From Candidatus Methanogaster sp. (GTDB lineage: Archaea > Halobacteriota > Methanosarcinia > Methanosarcinales > Methanogasteraceae), in the NCBI GenBank assembly GCA_003194445.1, contig PQXF01000027.1, positions 1-37,331 of the forward strand: 37,331 nucleotides of DNA, given 5' to 3'. Numbering within the stretch: the first letter of the stretch is position 1; each line of letters starts with the position of its first letter. Position numbers and translations under genes: made by a program. Under the pieces are notes generated by a model that did not search any database, was not told the origin of the DNA, and worked only from the letters and a program-made list of their open reading frames with translations. Shown here piece after piece: positions 8,173 to 14,979 of this stretch.

Positions 8173-9345
8173 TTATATCCACGTAGTTCTGACCTCGTAA
8201 TATTCGTCTTTCACTCTGACGTAGAGTTTTTGAGGTGACGATGACGTATGTTGTTCGGATTGCCCCTCTATTATATAATCTAACAGTCGATCCGCTTCTA
8301 CATTCTTCATTTCTACGAATTTGCCACGTTTTATTGCGTTTGCAAGCTGTGAAAACTCTCGTAGTTCTTCTGCGGTTATATTGGTATAGTATTCGGGTTC
8401 GCAGCTTAATTTGTGGGCTGACAGGAGAGGTCCGCCTGCGATCCGGTCCATCACAAGCAAGCCGGCGACTGCACAGGCAAGCACCATAATGGCGATTGTA
8501 AACACTCTTATAAATCGGGCGGAATATCTCTTCCTCAGATATGTGAGTGCCAGAATAGATAGAACAATAATGGCTAACAGGATCGAGAAGAACGGTACAA
8601 TTCTCCAGTTAGGGCCAAGCCCGAGCAGCATCCCGAAAATAAAACTACAAATATTCAGTATCAGGCTAAGGGTTAACGATTGGTATATCGGTATCACCTT
8701 TTTCATGAAATAGTATATGAAAAGCCCCTCACACAGCACTATCAAAGCTTCGAATAGAAGCAAAAATTTATCATCAAAAGCCAGCAATTGCCAGAGAACC
8801 GGAAATGATATAAGGTTGGCTATTATAACCGCTGCGATGACTTTCATCGGCTTATTCAGGACTGCTATAAAAATCAAGGATAGTATCAATTCTAAAAGTA
8901 TATTCAGTGTAAATAATAGTGCAAAGTCAGGCATCGCATAAAATATCAGAACCGATATCGGTGTTACATCCTCTACAATCAGTTCGGAGTCCGTTACACG
9001 AACATCAAACTCTGCGCCGTAATTGGAGACGTTGAATACTTCGCTCTGGCGATCTCGATCCGAAAAATTGAGGATGAGGCGATTATACCTCCCTGGAAAC
9101 ATCCTCGCTCGGCATTCCTTCTGCGCGCATTCAAATTGTTTGAAATTGCGGAGATCAATCTCGCTTATGCATTGTTCATCTTCGTATCCGGTTATTCTGT
9201 AGTCGATGAGTGTCACCGGCTCAGAGGTCTCGTAGATCAGGTTGAACTGCACAGTCCCCCTGGGGCCACTATCAGCGGATGCAAGAGGTACTAAGAGGGA
9301 GAGAAGCAGGATTGACAGGACTATGTGACTTCTTTTCATGCTCAT
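8173..9345 (-). CDS. D-family membrane protein: signal peptide, ectodomain, multi-TM
   Basis: 390 aa. Signal peptide at residues 1-24, then an exported beta-rich domain of about 105 residues with paired cysteines (C-I-S-E-I, F-E-C-A-Q-K-E-C). Six or seven transmembrane helices run from about residue 130 to 300, and a hydrophilic C-terminal domain of about 90 residues ends Y-Y-E-V-R-T-T-W-I. I do not recognise the family. Its ATG overlaps the stop of a 23-aa Yip1-derived ORF (ATGA), so translation is probably coupled to it. The last about 110 bp including the junction to the E gene are essentially identical to the other D copy, while the bodies are clearly diverged, which suggests gene conversion. 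Confidence 0.8.
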   Translation of the reverse strand: MSMKRSHIVLSILLLSLLVPLASADSGPRGTVQFNLIYETSEPVTLIDYRITGYEDEQCISEIDLRNFKQFECAQKECRARMFPGRYNRLILNFSDRDRQSEVFNVSNYGAEFDVRVTDSELIVEDVTPISVLIFYAMPDFALLFTLNILLELILSLIFIAVLNKPMKVIAAVIIANLISFPVLWQLLAFDDKFLLLFEALIVLCEGLFIYYFMKKVIPIYQSLTLSLILNICSFIFGMLLGLGPNWRIVPFFSILLAIIVLSILALTYLRKRYSARFIRVFTIAIMVLACAVAGLLVMDRIAGGPLLSAHKLSCEPEYYTNITAEELREFSQLANAIKRGKFVEMKNVEADRLLDYIIEGQSEQHTSSSPQKLYVRVKDEYYEVRTTWI

Positions 9346-9413
9346 GTCCTCTCGGATAGTTCACTGAAGAACCGGTCAGGGTTTGCCAGAACGCTTGATC
9401 GAACAAGGTTCAT
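9342..9413 (-). pseudogene. 23-aa ORF left from the Yip1-like N-terminus
   Basis: A complete mini-ORF starting M-N-L-V-R-S-S-V-L and continuing A-N-P-D-R-F-F-S-E-L-S. The F-F-S-E-L-S part matches residues 13-18 of the intact Yip1-like protein, which has D-P-D-Q-F-F-S-E-L-S. It starts inside the stop of the upstream 53-aa ORF (ATGA) and stops inside the start of the D gene (ATGA). The same structure recurs in the next cassette. It may be a passive remnant or a translational relay; it is too short to fold as a membrane protein. Confidence 0.65.
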
Positions 9414-9571
9414 AGCGCATCACCGAGTCCGGCGAGTGGGGGTAGTATGCCGTTGATTATCTCACAACACTCCTGCCAGTCCCGCCCCAACACAAGCATT
9501 ATCAACTTCTCCGGTATCAGATCAAACTCCCGGAGTACCGTCTGTAATTTGTCCGGCGTACCCACGCTCAT
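9410..9571 (-). CDS. small ORF (B), 53 aa, unknown
   Basis: Starts M-S-V-G-T-P-D-K-L-Q and carries a compact amphipathic body (R-D-W-Q-E-C-C-E-I-I-N-G-I). A related but frameshifted copy lies in the next cassette about 2.6 kb to the right. The ORF can be extended upstream in frame to an ATG at 9709, giving 99 residues that begin with an E-type N-terminus and pass through an out-of-frame piece of the A gene. That extension is a rearrangement product, so I place the natural start at the internal ATG. Function unknown. Confidence 0.45.
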   Translation of the reverse strand: MSVGTPDKLQTVLREFDLIPEKLIMLVLGRDWQECCEIINGILPPLAGLGDAL

Positions 9572-9582
9572 CGCTACTTCAT

Positions 9583-9709
9583 TCACCCATCTGCACGAAC
9601 GCATTCCGTATATGCGTAAGAGCGCCAGAGGGGGCTGATAAAAGCGATCATGGTGCCGCCCACATATGCCGGATGTTTTCAGTATCGTAAGTCTCGATCT
9701 GTTTTTCAT
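9583..9709 (-). pseudogene. fused remnants: E-family N-terminus joined to A-gene C-terminus
   Basis: The ATG overlaps the stop of the preceding E gene (ATGA). It reads MKNRSRLTILKTSGICG, the E-family N-terminus, then the DNA switches to the 3' end of an A gene, which in its own frame reads GGTMIAFISPLWRSYAYTEC then V-R-A-D-G-stop. The A gene near 12.2 kb has G-G-I-M-L-V-F-I-N-P-L-W-F-S-Y-A-Y at this place. The junction falls on a GGCGG shared by both parents (Y-G-G in E, I-G-G in A), consistent with illegitimate recombination. Neither parent gene survives here. Confidence 0.75.
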
Positions 9710-10719
9710 CCACCCATCACCCATGCCTCAACCATGCTTGTGTCCACAGCAACCGTCTGCCACCCTTCGATTAAGGGTACACCGTAGCAACCGTATCTCA
9801 ATACGACTCCCAGACCAGTGTCCATCGATAGTTCTATGTATAGGGTTGTATTAGCATTCGAGGAGAAGACCCATGCTTCGTAAGCTGCCCAGTCCGCCCC
9901 GGACAGCATGCTTATATTGTGGCTGTATACCCATTCTCGCCCCTCGTCCCAGCCCTTTTTCCCGCATTCCTGCCGGGCAGAGAGTGCGCACCCCGTGCTG
10001 GTGCGAACCTCCAGCGCTTTTCCATGATCGGTATCCACAATAGCCCACATGGCGTCGCCCTCAACCAATTCCAGCCTATCTATGAGCCCCATAGTCACGT
10101 TATTTGACTCATCTACTGGCAATGGCACGAAAAGCGTGGTCTCTTCCGACGTATCGATCGTGAGTTCATACTGCATCACGGCATCCCCGAGAATGCCTGA
10201 TGATAGGGATATTCCGGAAACAACGATTCCTGCAGCGAGAATCACCGTGCTAAGTTGCAGCCCCAAAACCTTCCACCGCTCGATGCCCTCTGGAGACTTT
10301 CTGCTGCCGCTTAACACCATATACGCGGATAGGATGCCAAGAATCAGGCTGATATACCCAGGTGTGGAAAAGATGGTCATGTAAACTACAGACTCCAAAT
10401 TGCCATAAAATACGCTTGACAGCTGGGGTATGATGAAGATCAGACCAGATATGAGGCAGATCGCAGTTATGACGATTCCGGAAAGGATTGGACATGGGAA
10501 TTCTTCCGGGTCTTCTCTCGCGTAATTAAGATACATATAAGAGAAGACAGTGGCTGAGGCGATTCCTATCAGCAGCAGAATGACCTGAATCAGCATGAAT
10601 TTCACGGTGCCTGGAAATGCGACCACAAAGAAGACGTACAGACCAACAAGAACCATGCTGAACACGCCGCCGTATATGCAGGATACTTTCAGTAGCTTAA
10701 GTTTTGTTTCGTTTTTCAT
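9706..10719 (-). CDS. E-family membrane protein, near-duplicate of the copy 4950 bp to the left
   Basis: 337 aa, five TM helices in the first about 176 residues plus an exported beta domain. It differs from its left twin mainly in the N-terminal helices and the last 30 residues, where the normal E ending is replaced by V-D-T-S-M-V-E-A-W-V-M-G-G. The middle of the exported domain is almost base-for-base identical. It follows a D gene by 16 bp with a GGTGAGCAAAC ribosome-binding site, and its stop overlaps the start of a fused remnant ORF. No F gene follows it, so this cassette lost its lipoprotein. Confidence 0.8.
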   Translation of the reverse strand: MKNETKLKLLKVSCIYGGVFSMVLVGLYVFFVVAFPGTVKFMLIQVILLLIGIASATVFSYMYLNYAREDPEEFPCPILSGIVITAICLISGLIFIIPQLSSVFYGNLESVVYMTIFSTPGYISLILGILSAYMVLSGSRKSPEGIERWKVLGLQLSTVILAAGIVVSGISLSSGILGDAVMQYELTIDTSEETTLFVPLPVDESNNVTMGLIDRLELVEGDAMWAIVDTDHGKALEVRTSTGCALSARQECGKKGWDEGREWVYSHNISMLSGADWAAYEAWVFSSNANTTLYIELSMDTGLGVVLRYGCYGVPLIEGWQTVAVDTSMVEAWVMGG

Positions 10720-10735
10720 GTTTGCTCACCCGGAT

Positions 10736-11917
10736 TTATATCCACGTAGTTCTGACCTCGTAATATTCGTCTTTCACTCTGACGTAGAGTTTTTGAGGTG
10801 ACGATGACGTATGTTGTTCGGATTGTCCCGCCTTTATGTGATCTAACAGTCGATCCTCTTCTTCACGGCTCAACTCTATGAATTTGCCCTGTGTTATCGC
10901 TTTTGCAAGGTACGGGAACTCTTGCAGTTCTTCTGCCGTTATGTCAGCATAGTATTCTGGTTCACAGCTTAATTTGTGAGCCGACAGGAGCGGTCCACCT
11001 GAGAGCTGGTCCATCACCAGCAAGCCAGTGACTGCACAAGCAAGCACCATAATGGAGATTGTGAGTATTTCTATAGATCGGTCTGAATACCTCTTCTTCA
11101 GATATGTGAGGGCTAATATCGATATAATAATAACGACCGACATGATCGGGACGAACCGTATAACAGTCGTCCATCCGAGACCGAACATGAGGATCATCCC
11201 TGAAAGAAAACTGCCGAGATTTAGTATCAGGCTTAGGGCTAATGATTGGTAGATCGACATCACTTTTTTCATGAAATAGTATATAAAAAACCCTTCAAAC
11301 ACCACTACAAAAGCTTCTAATATTAGAAAATTACCAGATTCGGGTGAGTAAGCCGTGAACTGCCAGAAAGCTGGGAATGATATCAGGTTAGCTATCAAAA
11401 CTGCTACCACCACCTTCATCGGCTTATCCAGGACTGCTACTAAAATCAGGGCTATCATCAGTTCTAAGATTATAGTCATCATCAAGAACAGCGCAAAATC
11501 CGGCATCGCATAAAATATCACAACCAATATCGGCGTGGTCTCCTCCACAATCAGTTCGGAGTCTGTTACGTGGACATCAAACTCTGTGCCGTAATTGGTG
11601 ATGTTGAATACCTCGCTCTGACGCTCTCGATCCGAGAAATTGATGATGAGGCGACTATAGCTCCTAGGAAATGCACTCGATCGGCATTCCTTCTGCGCGC
11701 ATTCAAATCGTTCAAAACTGTGAAACTCAATCTCGCGTATGCATAGTTCCTCTTCGTATCCTATCAGCCTGTAGTCGATGAGTGTCACAGGCTCAGAGGT
11801 CTCGTAGATCAGGTTGAACTGCACGACCCTTTTTGGGCATATATCCGCGGATGCAAGAGGCAGCAATAGCGCAAGGAGCAGGATTGCCAGGGCTATGTGA
11901 CTTTTTTTCATGCTCAT
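10736..11917 (-). CDS. D-family membrane protein: signal peptide, ectodomain, multi-TM
   Basis: 393 aa, paralog of the other D protein with the same order: signal peptide ending A-S-A-D, exported domain with C-I-R-E-I and F-E-C-A-Q-K-E-C, six or seven TM helices from about residue 130 to 305, and a C-terminal domain ending in the same Y-Y-E-V-R-T-T-W-I. The ATG overlaps the stop of a 23-aa Yip1-derived ORF. Role unknown. The conserved company of C, D, E and F genes suggests a shared envelope assembly, but that is inference from order only. Confidence 0.8.
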   Translation of the reverse strand: MSMKKSHIALAILLLALLLPLASADICPKRVVQFNLIYETSEPVTLIDYRLIGYEEELCIREIEFHSFERFECAQKECRSSAFPRSYSRLIINFSDRERQSEVFNITNYGTEFDVHVTDSELIVEETTPILVVIFYAMPDFALFLMMTIILELMIALILVAVLDKPMKVVVAVLIANLISFPAFWQFTAYSPESGNFLILEAFVVVFEGFFIYYFMKKVMSIYQSLALSLILNLGSFLSGMILMFGLGWTTVIRFVPIMSVVIIISILALTYLKKRYSDRSIEILTISIMVLACAVTGLLVMDQLSGGPLLSAHKLSCEPEYYADITAEELQEFPYLAKAITQGKFIELSREEEDRLLDHIKAGQSEQHTSSSPQKLYVRVKDEYYEVRTTWI

Positions 11918-11985
11918 GCCCTCTCGGATAGTTCGCCGAAGAACCGGTCAGGGGTTGTCAGAACGTTTGATCGAATAATGTTCAT
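11914..11985 (-). pseudogene. 23-aa ORF left from the Yip1-like N-terminus (second copy)
   Basis: Begins M-N-I-I-R-S-N-V-L and continues T-T-P-D-R-F-F-G-E-L-S. It has the same length and the same ATGA stop/start overlap with the D gene as the copy 2.6 kb to the left. The truncation therefore existed before these two cassettes separated, or it was copied between them by conversion. Confidence 0.65.
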
Positions 11986-12021
11986 AGCGCATCACGAGTC
12001 CACTCGAGCAAGGATTACATG

Positions 12022-12141
12022 TCATTGATCATCGCACAGCACTCCTGCCAGCCGCCCCTTCACAGATATTACCGGCTTCTCCGGCATCGGTTCAGCCGTC
12101 CGGGATGCCGCATGTAATTTGTCCGGCGTACTCACTCGCAT
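12022..12141 (-). pseudogene. degraded copy of small ORF B
   Basis: The ORF starts M-R-V-S-T-P-D-K-L and matches the intact B ORF (M-S-V-G-T-P-D-K-L) through the P-E-K motif. It then loses frame: the bases for W-Q-E-C-C are present but read as L-A-G-V-L-C, and the ORF stops after 39 codons. The start lies just after the corrected stop of the A gene, as in the other cassette. Confidence 0.6.
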
Positions 12142-12148
12142 CGCTACT

Positions 12149-12867
12149 TCATTCACCCCCATCTACACAAACATATTCTATATATGCATAAGAGAACCAG
12201 AGGGGGTTGATAAAAACGAGCATGATACCGCCGATATATGGAATTAAAGCGATAATGATCATCAGCGTGAGCAAAAAAAAAGCCTCCAGAAATTCTGTCC
12301 CTGCCAGCAGAACTTCCAGCTCGCCTTCAAACCCTCAACTGCACCCACGTTATGCACAACTATTGCGGGGATTACGCAACTTAGAGCCACTGTAAAGATG
12401 ATTCCCGGTATCACAAGACAGATAAAGCCCGCAAATATGATCACACACATAAGAATTGCACCAACTATAATCGACCCGACATTTGCCGATATGATAGAGA
12501 AACGCGCGCCTGAGCTTATTACCCCATCTGCTTTTATCTCCATCATCATCGCGGTGACCCATCCTTCCATCAATGCAGCTACCGATAAAGATAGAATGAA
12601 CACAATCAAAATAACAATCCCATACGTGACCCATGTGGATGAGCTTATCTCCGGAACGATGCTGTCTGACCCGGATGCGGATGTGATGTCTGCAAGCATT
12701 GTCGGCATACTCACACGCACACCAATATCCATAATTATATTGAACACCACTCCAATCACCAGAGGGACAAATAAGCGGTGATGTTCGCTCAAGAGGTTAA
12801 AAGGGGACATTATTACATCCCCTATATCAATTCTCGACGGCTTCATGTCTTCAACTGCTTGGTTCAT
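12149..12867 (-). pseudogene. multi-pass membrane protein (A), frameshifted in a homopolymer
   Basis: About 239 aa if one base is restored. As read, it ends after 201 residues at W-R-L-F-F-C-S-R. The break is in a run of nine T (minus strand, 12273-12281); with ten, the frame continues L-L-T-L-M-I-I-I-A-L-I-P-Y-I-G-G and ends N-P-L-W-F-S-Y-A-Y. That ending recurs in the fused remnant near 9.6 kb, which proves it is the native C-terminus. The protein has about five helices and resembles the membrane domain seen beside glycerophosphodiester phosphodiesterases and related archaeal families (G-x-x-x-x-x-x-W and P-x-I-I-F-T-V-A-L features). It could be a dead gene, a phase-variable one, or an assembly error. 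The start overlaps the preceding lipoprotein stop (ATGA) with a GGTGGTGA RBS. Confidence 0.65.
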
Positions 12868-13523
12868 CTTTCACCACCCCCTCCAATTGTATCTGCGCCC
12901 CACGTCTCAACCACGCAACCAGCGCCCATATCGACAAGTGCGGATACCGAGGCATCCGCCCACGTAACGCTTACGCACGTCTTCTCCGCATAAAACTCTG
13001 CTGCAGTCTCGGGAAGGATCCTTCTTACAGTCGGAACGCCAGCACCCGCACCGTCCGGTAGCGCGCCCGCGATAGCAGGATTCTGCATCGCAATCCCGAC
13101 TGCGTCCTGCCTTGTTGCGTCAGGGATCGCCTCGAGAAGATAGCCGGTCATGGTAAGCTTTTGGTCAGGGTATGCGAAATCATAAAGATCAGGATACTGG
13201 CACCCTGGCAATGTGGCAGATACACGGAGGTGAGTGTTGCCATCTTTCTTCGATTTCGAGATTGTCACGTTGCTATATGCCACTCCAGGGTACGGCGCGA
13301 TCTGGCGCGAGACCTGCGTCTCAATCGTCGTGTGATCGTCTGGCTGCGTGCCGGTCCATGTGACGTTGTATGACTGATCGTTCTGCCCGGGCCCCACGCA
13401 GCCAGCGCCGATTGTTAGCGCAATACTGATTGTGAGTACGAGTATGATCGATGTCGGTGTCGGTGTCGGTGTCGCTTTTGTTGTTGGTGTCATTGTTAGT
13501 GTCTGTGTCGATGTTTTCAACAT
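12864..13523 (-). CDS. exported lipoprotein, unknown function
   Basis: 219 aa from the ATG chosen here, which has GGTGAT four bases upstream; an upstream ATG would add 26 residues across a terminator-like hairpin and is unlikely. The N-terminus is odd: a Thr/Pro-rich stretch (T-P-T-P-T-P-T-S, encoded by GGTGTC-type hexamer repeats) precedes the hydrophobic core and the lipobox I-G-A-G-C. The mature part carries V-T-W-T-G, a V-S-A-T-L-P-G-C strand, a region that may be helical (A-T-R-Q-D-A-V-G-I-A-M), and a repeated V-T-W-A-D/V-E-T-W theme near the end. No family recognised. It overlaps the A gene by four bases. Confidence 0.65.
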   Translation of the reverse strand: MLKTSTQTLTMTPTTKATPTPTPTSIILVLTISIALTIGAGCVGPGQNDQSYNVTWTGTQPDDHTTIETQVSRQIAPYPGVAYSNVTISKSKKDGNTHLRVSATLPGCQYPDLYDFAYPDQKLTMTGYLLEAIPDATRQDAVGIAMQNPAIAGALPDGAGAGVPTVRRILPETAAEFYAEKTCVSVTWADASVSALVDMGAGCVVETWGADTIGGGGER

Positions 13524-13555
13524 GATATCACCGGAAAAGTGAAAGGAGATGAAAA

Positions 13556-13591
13556 GGGTGGATGGTTGCTTGAGGCTGTGCCCATCCACCC
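13556..13591 (-). terminator. hairpin terminator after the secreted-paralog genes
   Basis: Perfect 10-bp inverted repeat (GGGTGGATGG / CCATCCACCC) with a 16-nt loop, followed on the minus strand by CTTTTC. It sits between the stop of the last secreted paralog and the lipoprotein start. It may end or attenuate transcription of the upstream genes. Confidence 0.6.
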
Positions 13592-13611
13592 TCCCACTCA
13601 CTACTCGCTGT

Positions 13612-14979
13612 TTAACCCGCCTCCCCGATTGCTATGGTGTACTCGAAATCTTCGACATAGTGCGGAAGTATCTCAAGTTCCCAGTCTCCGATCGAGCTAC
13701 CGGTAGTGGCTATGTAGTGCTCGCGATACTCACCACGTCCTTCATTGTACACGTTATCCCCCTCTGGCTCCCACAACAACAGACCCGGAGGCGGGGGTGG
13801 CGGGGGGATGCGGCCACTGCCGCCGAGATTGGCAGAACCTATATTGACCGAGCCGCGAATGACAATCCCGGTGAGGTTCAGCGATGCATCTCCATTTGGC
13901 CCTGCGAGTGCCACATCGAAGAAAGGGTCTTCATCATAGCTGCTACCACTCCGGCACGTGCCGTACCTGCCCCACCAGTTCGAGACAAGTTCGATTGCGA
14001 TTGTAGCATCGGTTTCTGTCGTAAACGCCTTCACGAAAGGTTCTGTCGGCTGTATCCGGACCTCGAAATCCAGATGAACCGACGTCTCGTCATACCGTTC
14101 ATGAGCCATCGCCTGATCATCTATATTCAGATCAAGCTCGCCATGGTACCTGCCCTTCGCACCCGCTGGCACAGAAAGATGCAGATTAACGGTGGCGTTC
14201 CCGCCTGCCGGCACAACCGATGGTGCATCTACCGTGATCGCATCATTCTCGAATGCCGGAGCTGTGTTATACAATTGATAGTACCCTCTGTCATCACTCA
14301 TTCCGGGATCGATACCGATGTCTTCCTCGCCAACGTTCTCTATATAGACCCGGTAATCGTACTCCATGCCAGGCTCGACACGGTCATAGATGTTGGATTG
14401 CAGCACCCGTATCACAGGCGGCTTCCATACATCAATCATCAGGCCGAAGGCGTTGATGTAGTGGGGAATCGGTGTCGGGTACTGCGTCTGTTCCACATCA
14501 TCGGTGAATACGACCTGCACGTCGTAGTGCCCGCATTCTGCACCGCCGGGAATCTCAACCATGAATGAGAACTCCTCTTCGGAACCGGGCTCAAGTTCCG
14601 CGATCACTTGCCCCATGACGATCCAGCCTTCATCGAAGATGTATTCACCGTATGGCGAGATGATAACCTCAGGATCGATCGGTATCGTCCTGTTGTCGAT
14701 ATTTTTCACGGTTACCGTGATTTCCTTGCTATCTCCAGGTATCATCTCTATCCAGTCACTCCGCGGACTGATCCGCAGTTTCGAAAAGTTTGTGTCTGAC
14801 AGATCTTCCGGATACATTGGCGGATGCACTGGTACCGGAATCGTTCTGGTTATCCCATGTCCGGTGACCTCGAACTCCTGTACCGAAAATCCACCCATCG
14901 CAACCGCTGTCGGAACTCCTGCTGTAGAGACCAGCAGGAGAGCCAGTACTGTGCTTGTGCGTGCTGTCATGGTCTTCAT
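13612..14979 (-). CDS. secreted beta-sandwich protein, paralog 3 of 3
   Basis: 455 aa. Signal peptide at residues 1-28. Two NEW3-like immunoglobulin-type domains follow: the first, about 60-190, has I-P-G-D-S-K-E-I-T-V-T-V-K-N and H-Y-D-V-Q-V-V-F-T-D-D-V; the second, about 200-330, has Y-D-Y-R-V-Y-I-E-N-V-G and V-P-A-G-G-N-A-T-V-N-L. The C-terminal domain (about 340-455) resembles a pre-peptidase-type sandwich, with F-x-V-A-L-A-G-P-N-G and a closing W-E-L-E-I-L-P-H-Y-V-E-D-F-E-Y-T. A poly-Pro stretch of seven lies near residue 395. Its start overlaps the stop of the preceding paralog (ATGA). Probably a cell-surface or S-layer-associated protein; there is no catalytic motif. Confidence 0.8.
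   Translation of the reverse strand: MKTMTARTSTVLALLLVSTAGVPTAVAMGGFSVQEFEVTGHGITRTIPVPVHPPMYPEDLSDTNFSKLRISPRSDWIEMIPGDSKEITVTVKNIDNRTIPIDPEVIISPYGEYIFDEGWIVMGQVIAELEPGSEEEFSFMVEIPGGAECGHYDVQVVFTDDVEQTQYPTPIPHYINAFGLMIDVWKPPVIRVLQSNIYDRVEPGMEYDYRVYIENVGEEDIGIDPGMSDDRGYYQLYNTAPAFENDAITVDAPSVVPAGGNATVNLHLSVPAGAKGRYHGELDLNIDDQAMAHERYDETSVHLDFEVRIQPTEPFVKAFTTETDATIAIELVSNWWGRYGTCRSGSSYDEDPFFDVALAGPNGDASLNLTGIVIRGSVNIGSANLGGSGRIPPPPPPPGLLLWEPEGDNVYNEGRGEYREHYIATTGSSIGDWELEILPHYVEDFEYTIAIGEAG

Noticed and set aside
105-12867. CRISPR array or integron-like cassette array as the cause of the repeats
   Set aside because: There are no short regular repeats with spacers, no attC-like sites between genes and no integrase. 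The repeated units are whole genes with variable remnants, as expected from tandem duplication and recombination.
13549-14568. Long plus-strand open frame of 339 codons with a GGAG-like sequence before it
   Set aside because: It lies opposite a secreted paralog whose protein sequence matches two neighbours. The plus-strand product has no recognisable domain and is Cys/Arg-rich like a shadow frame. The GGAG belongs to the hairpin region.
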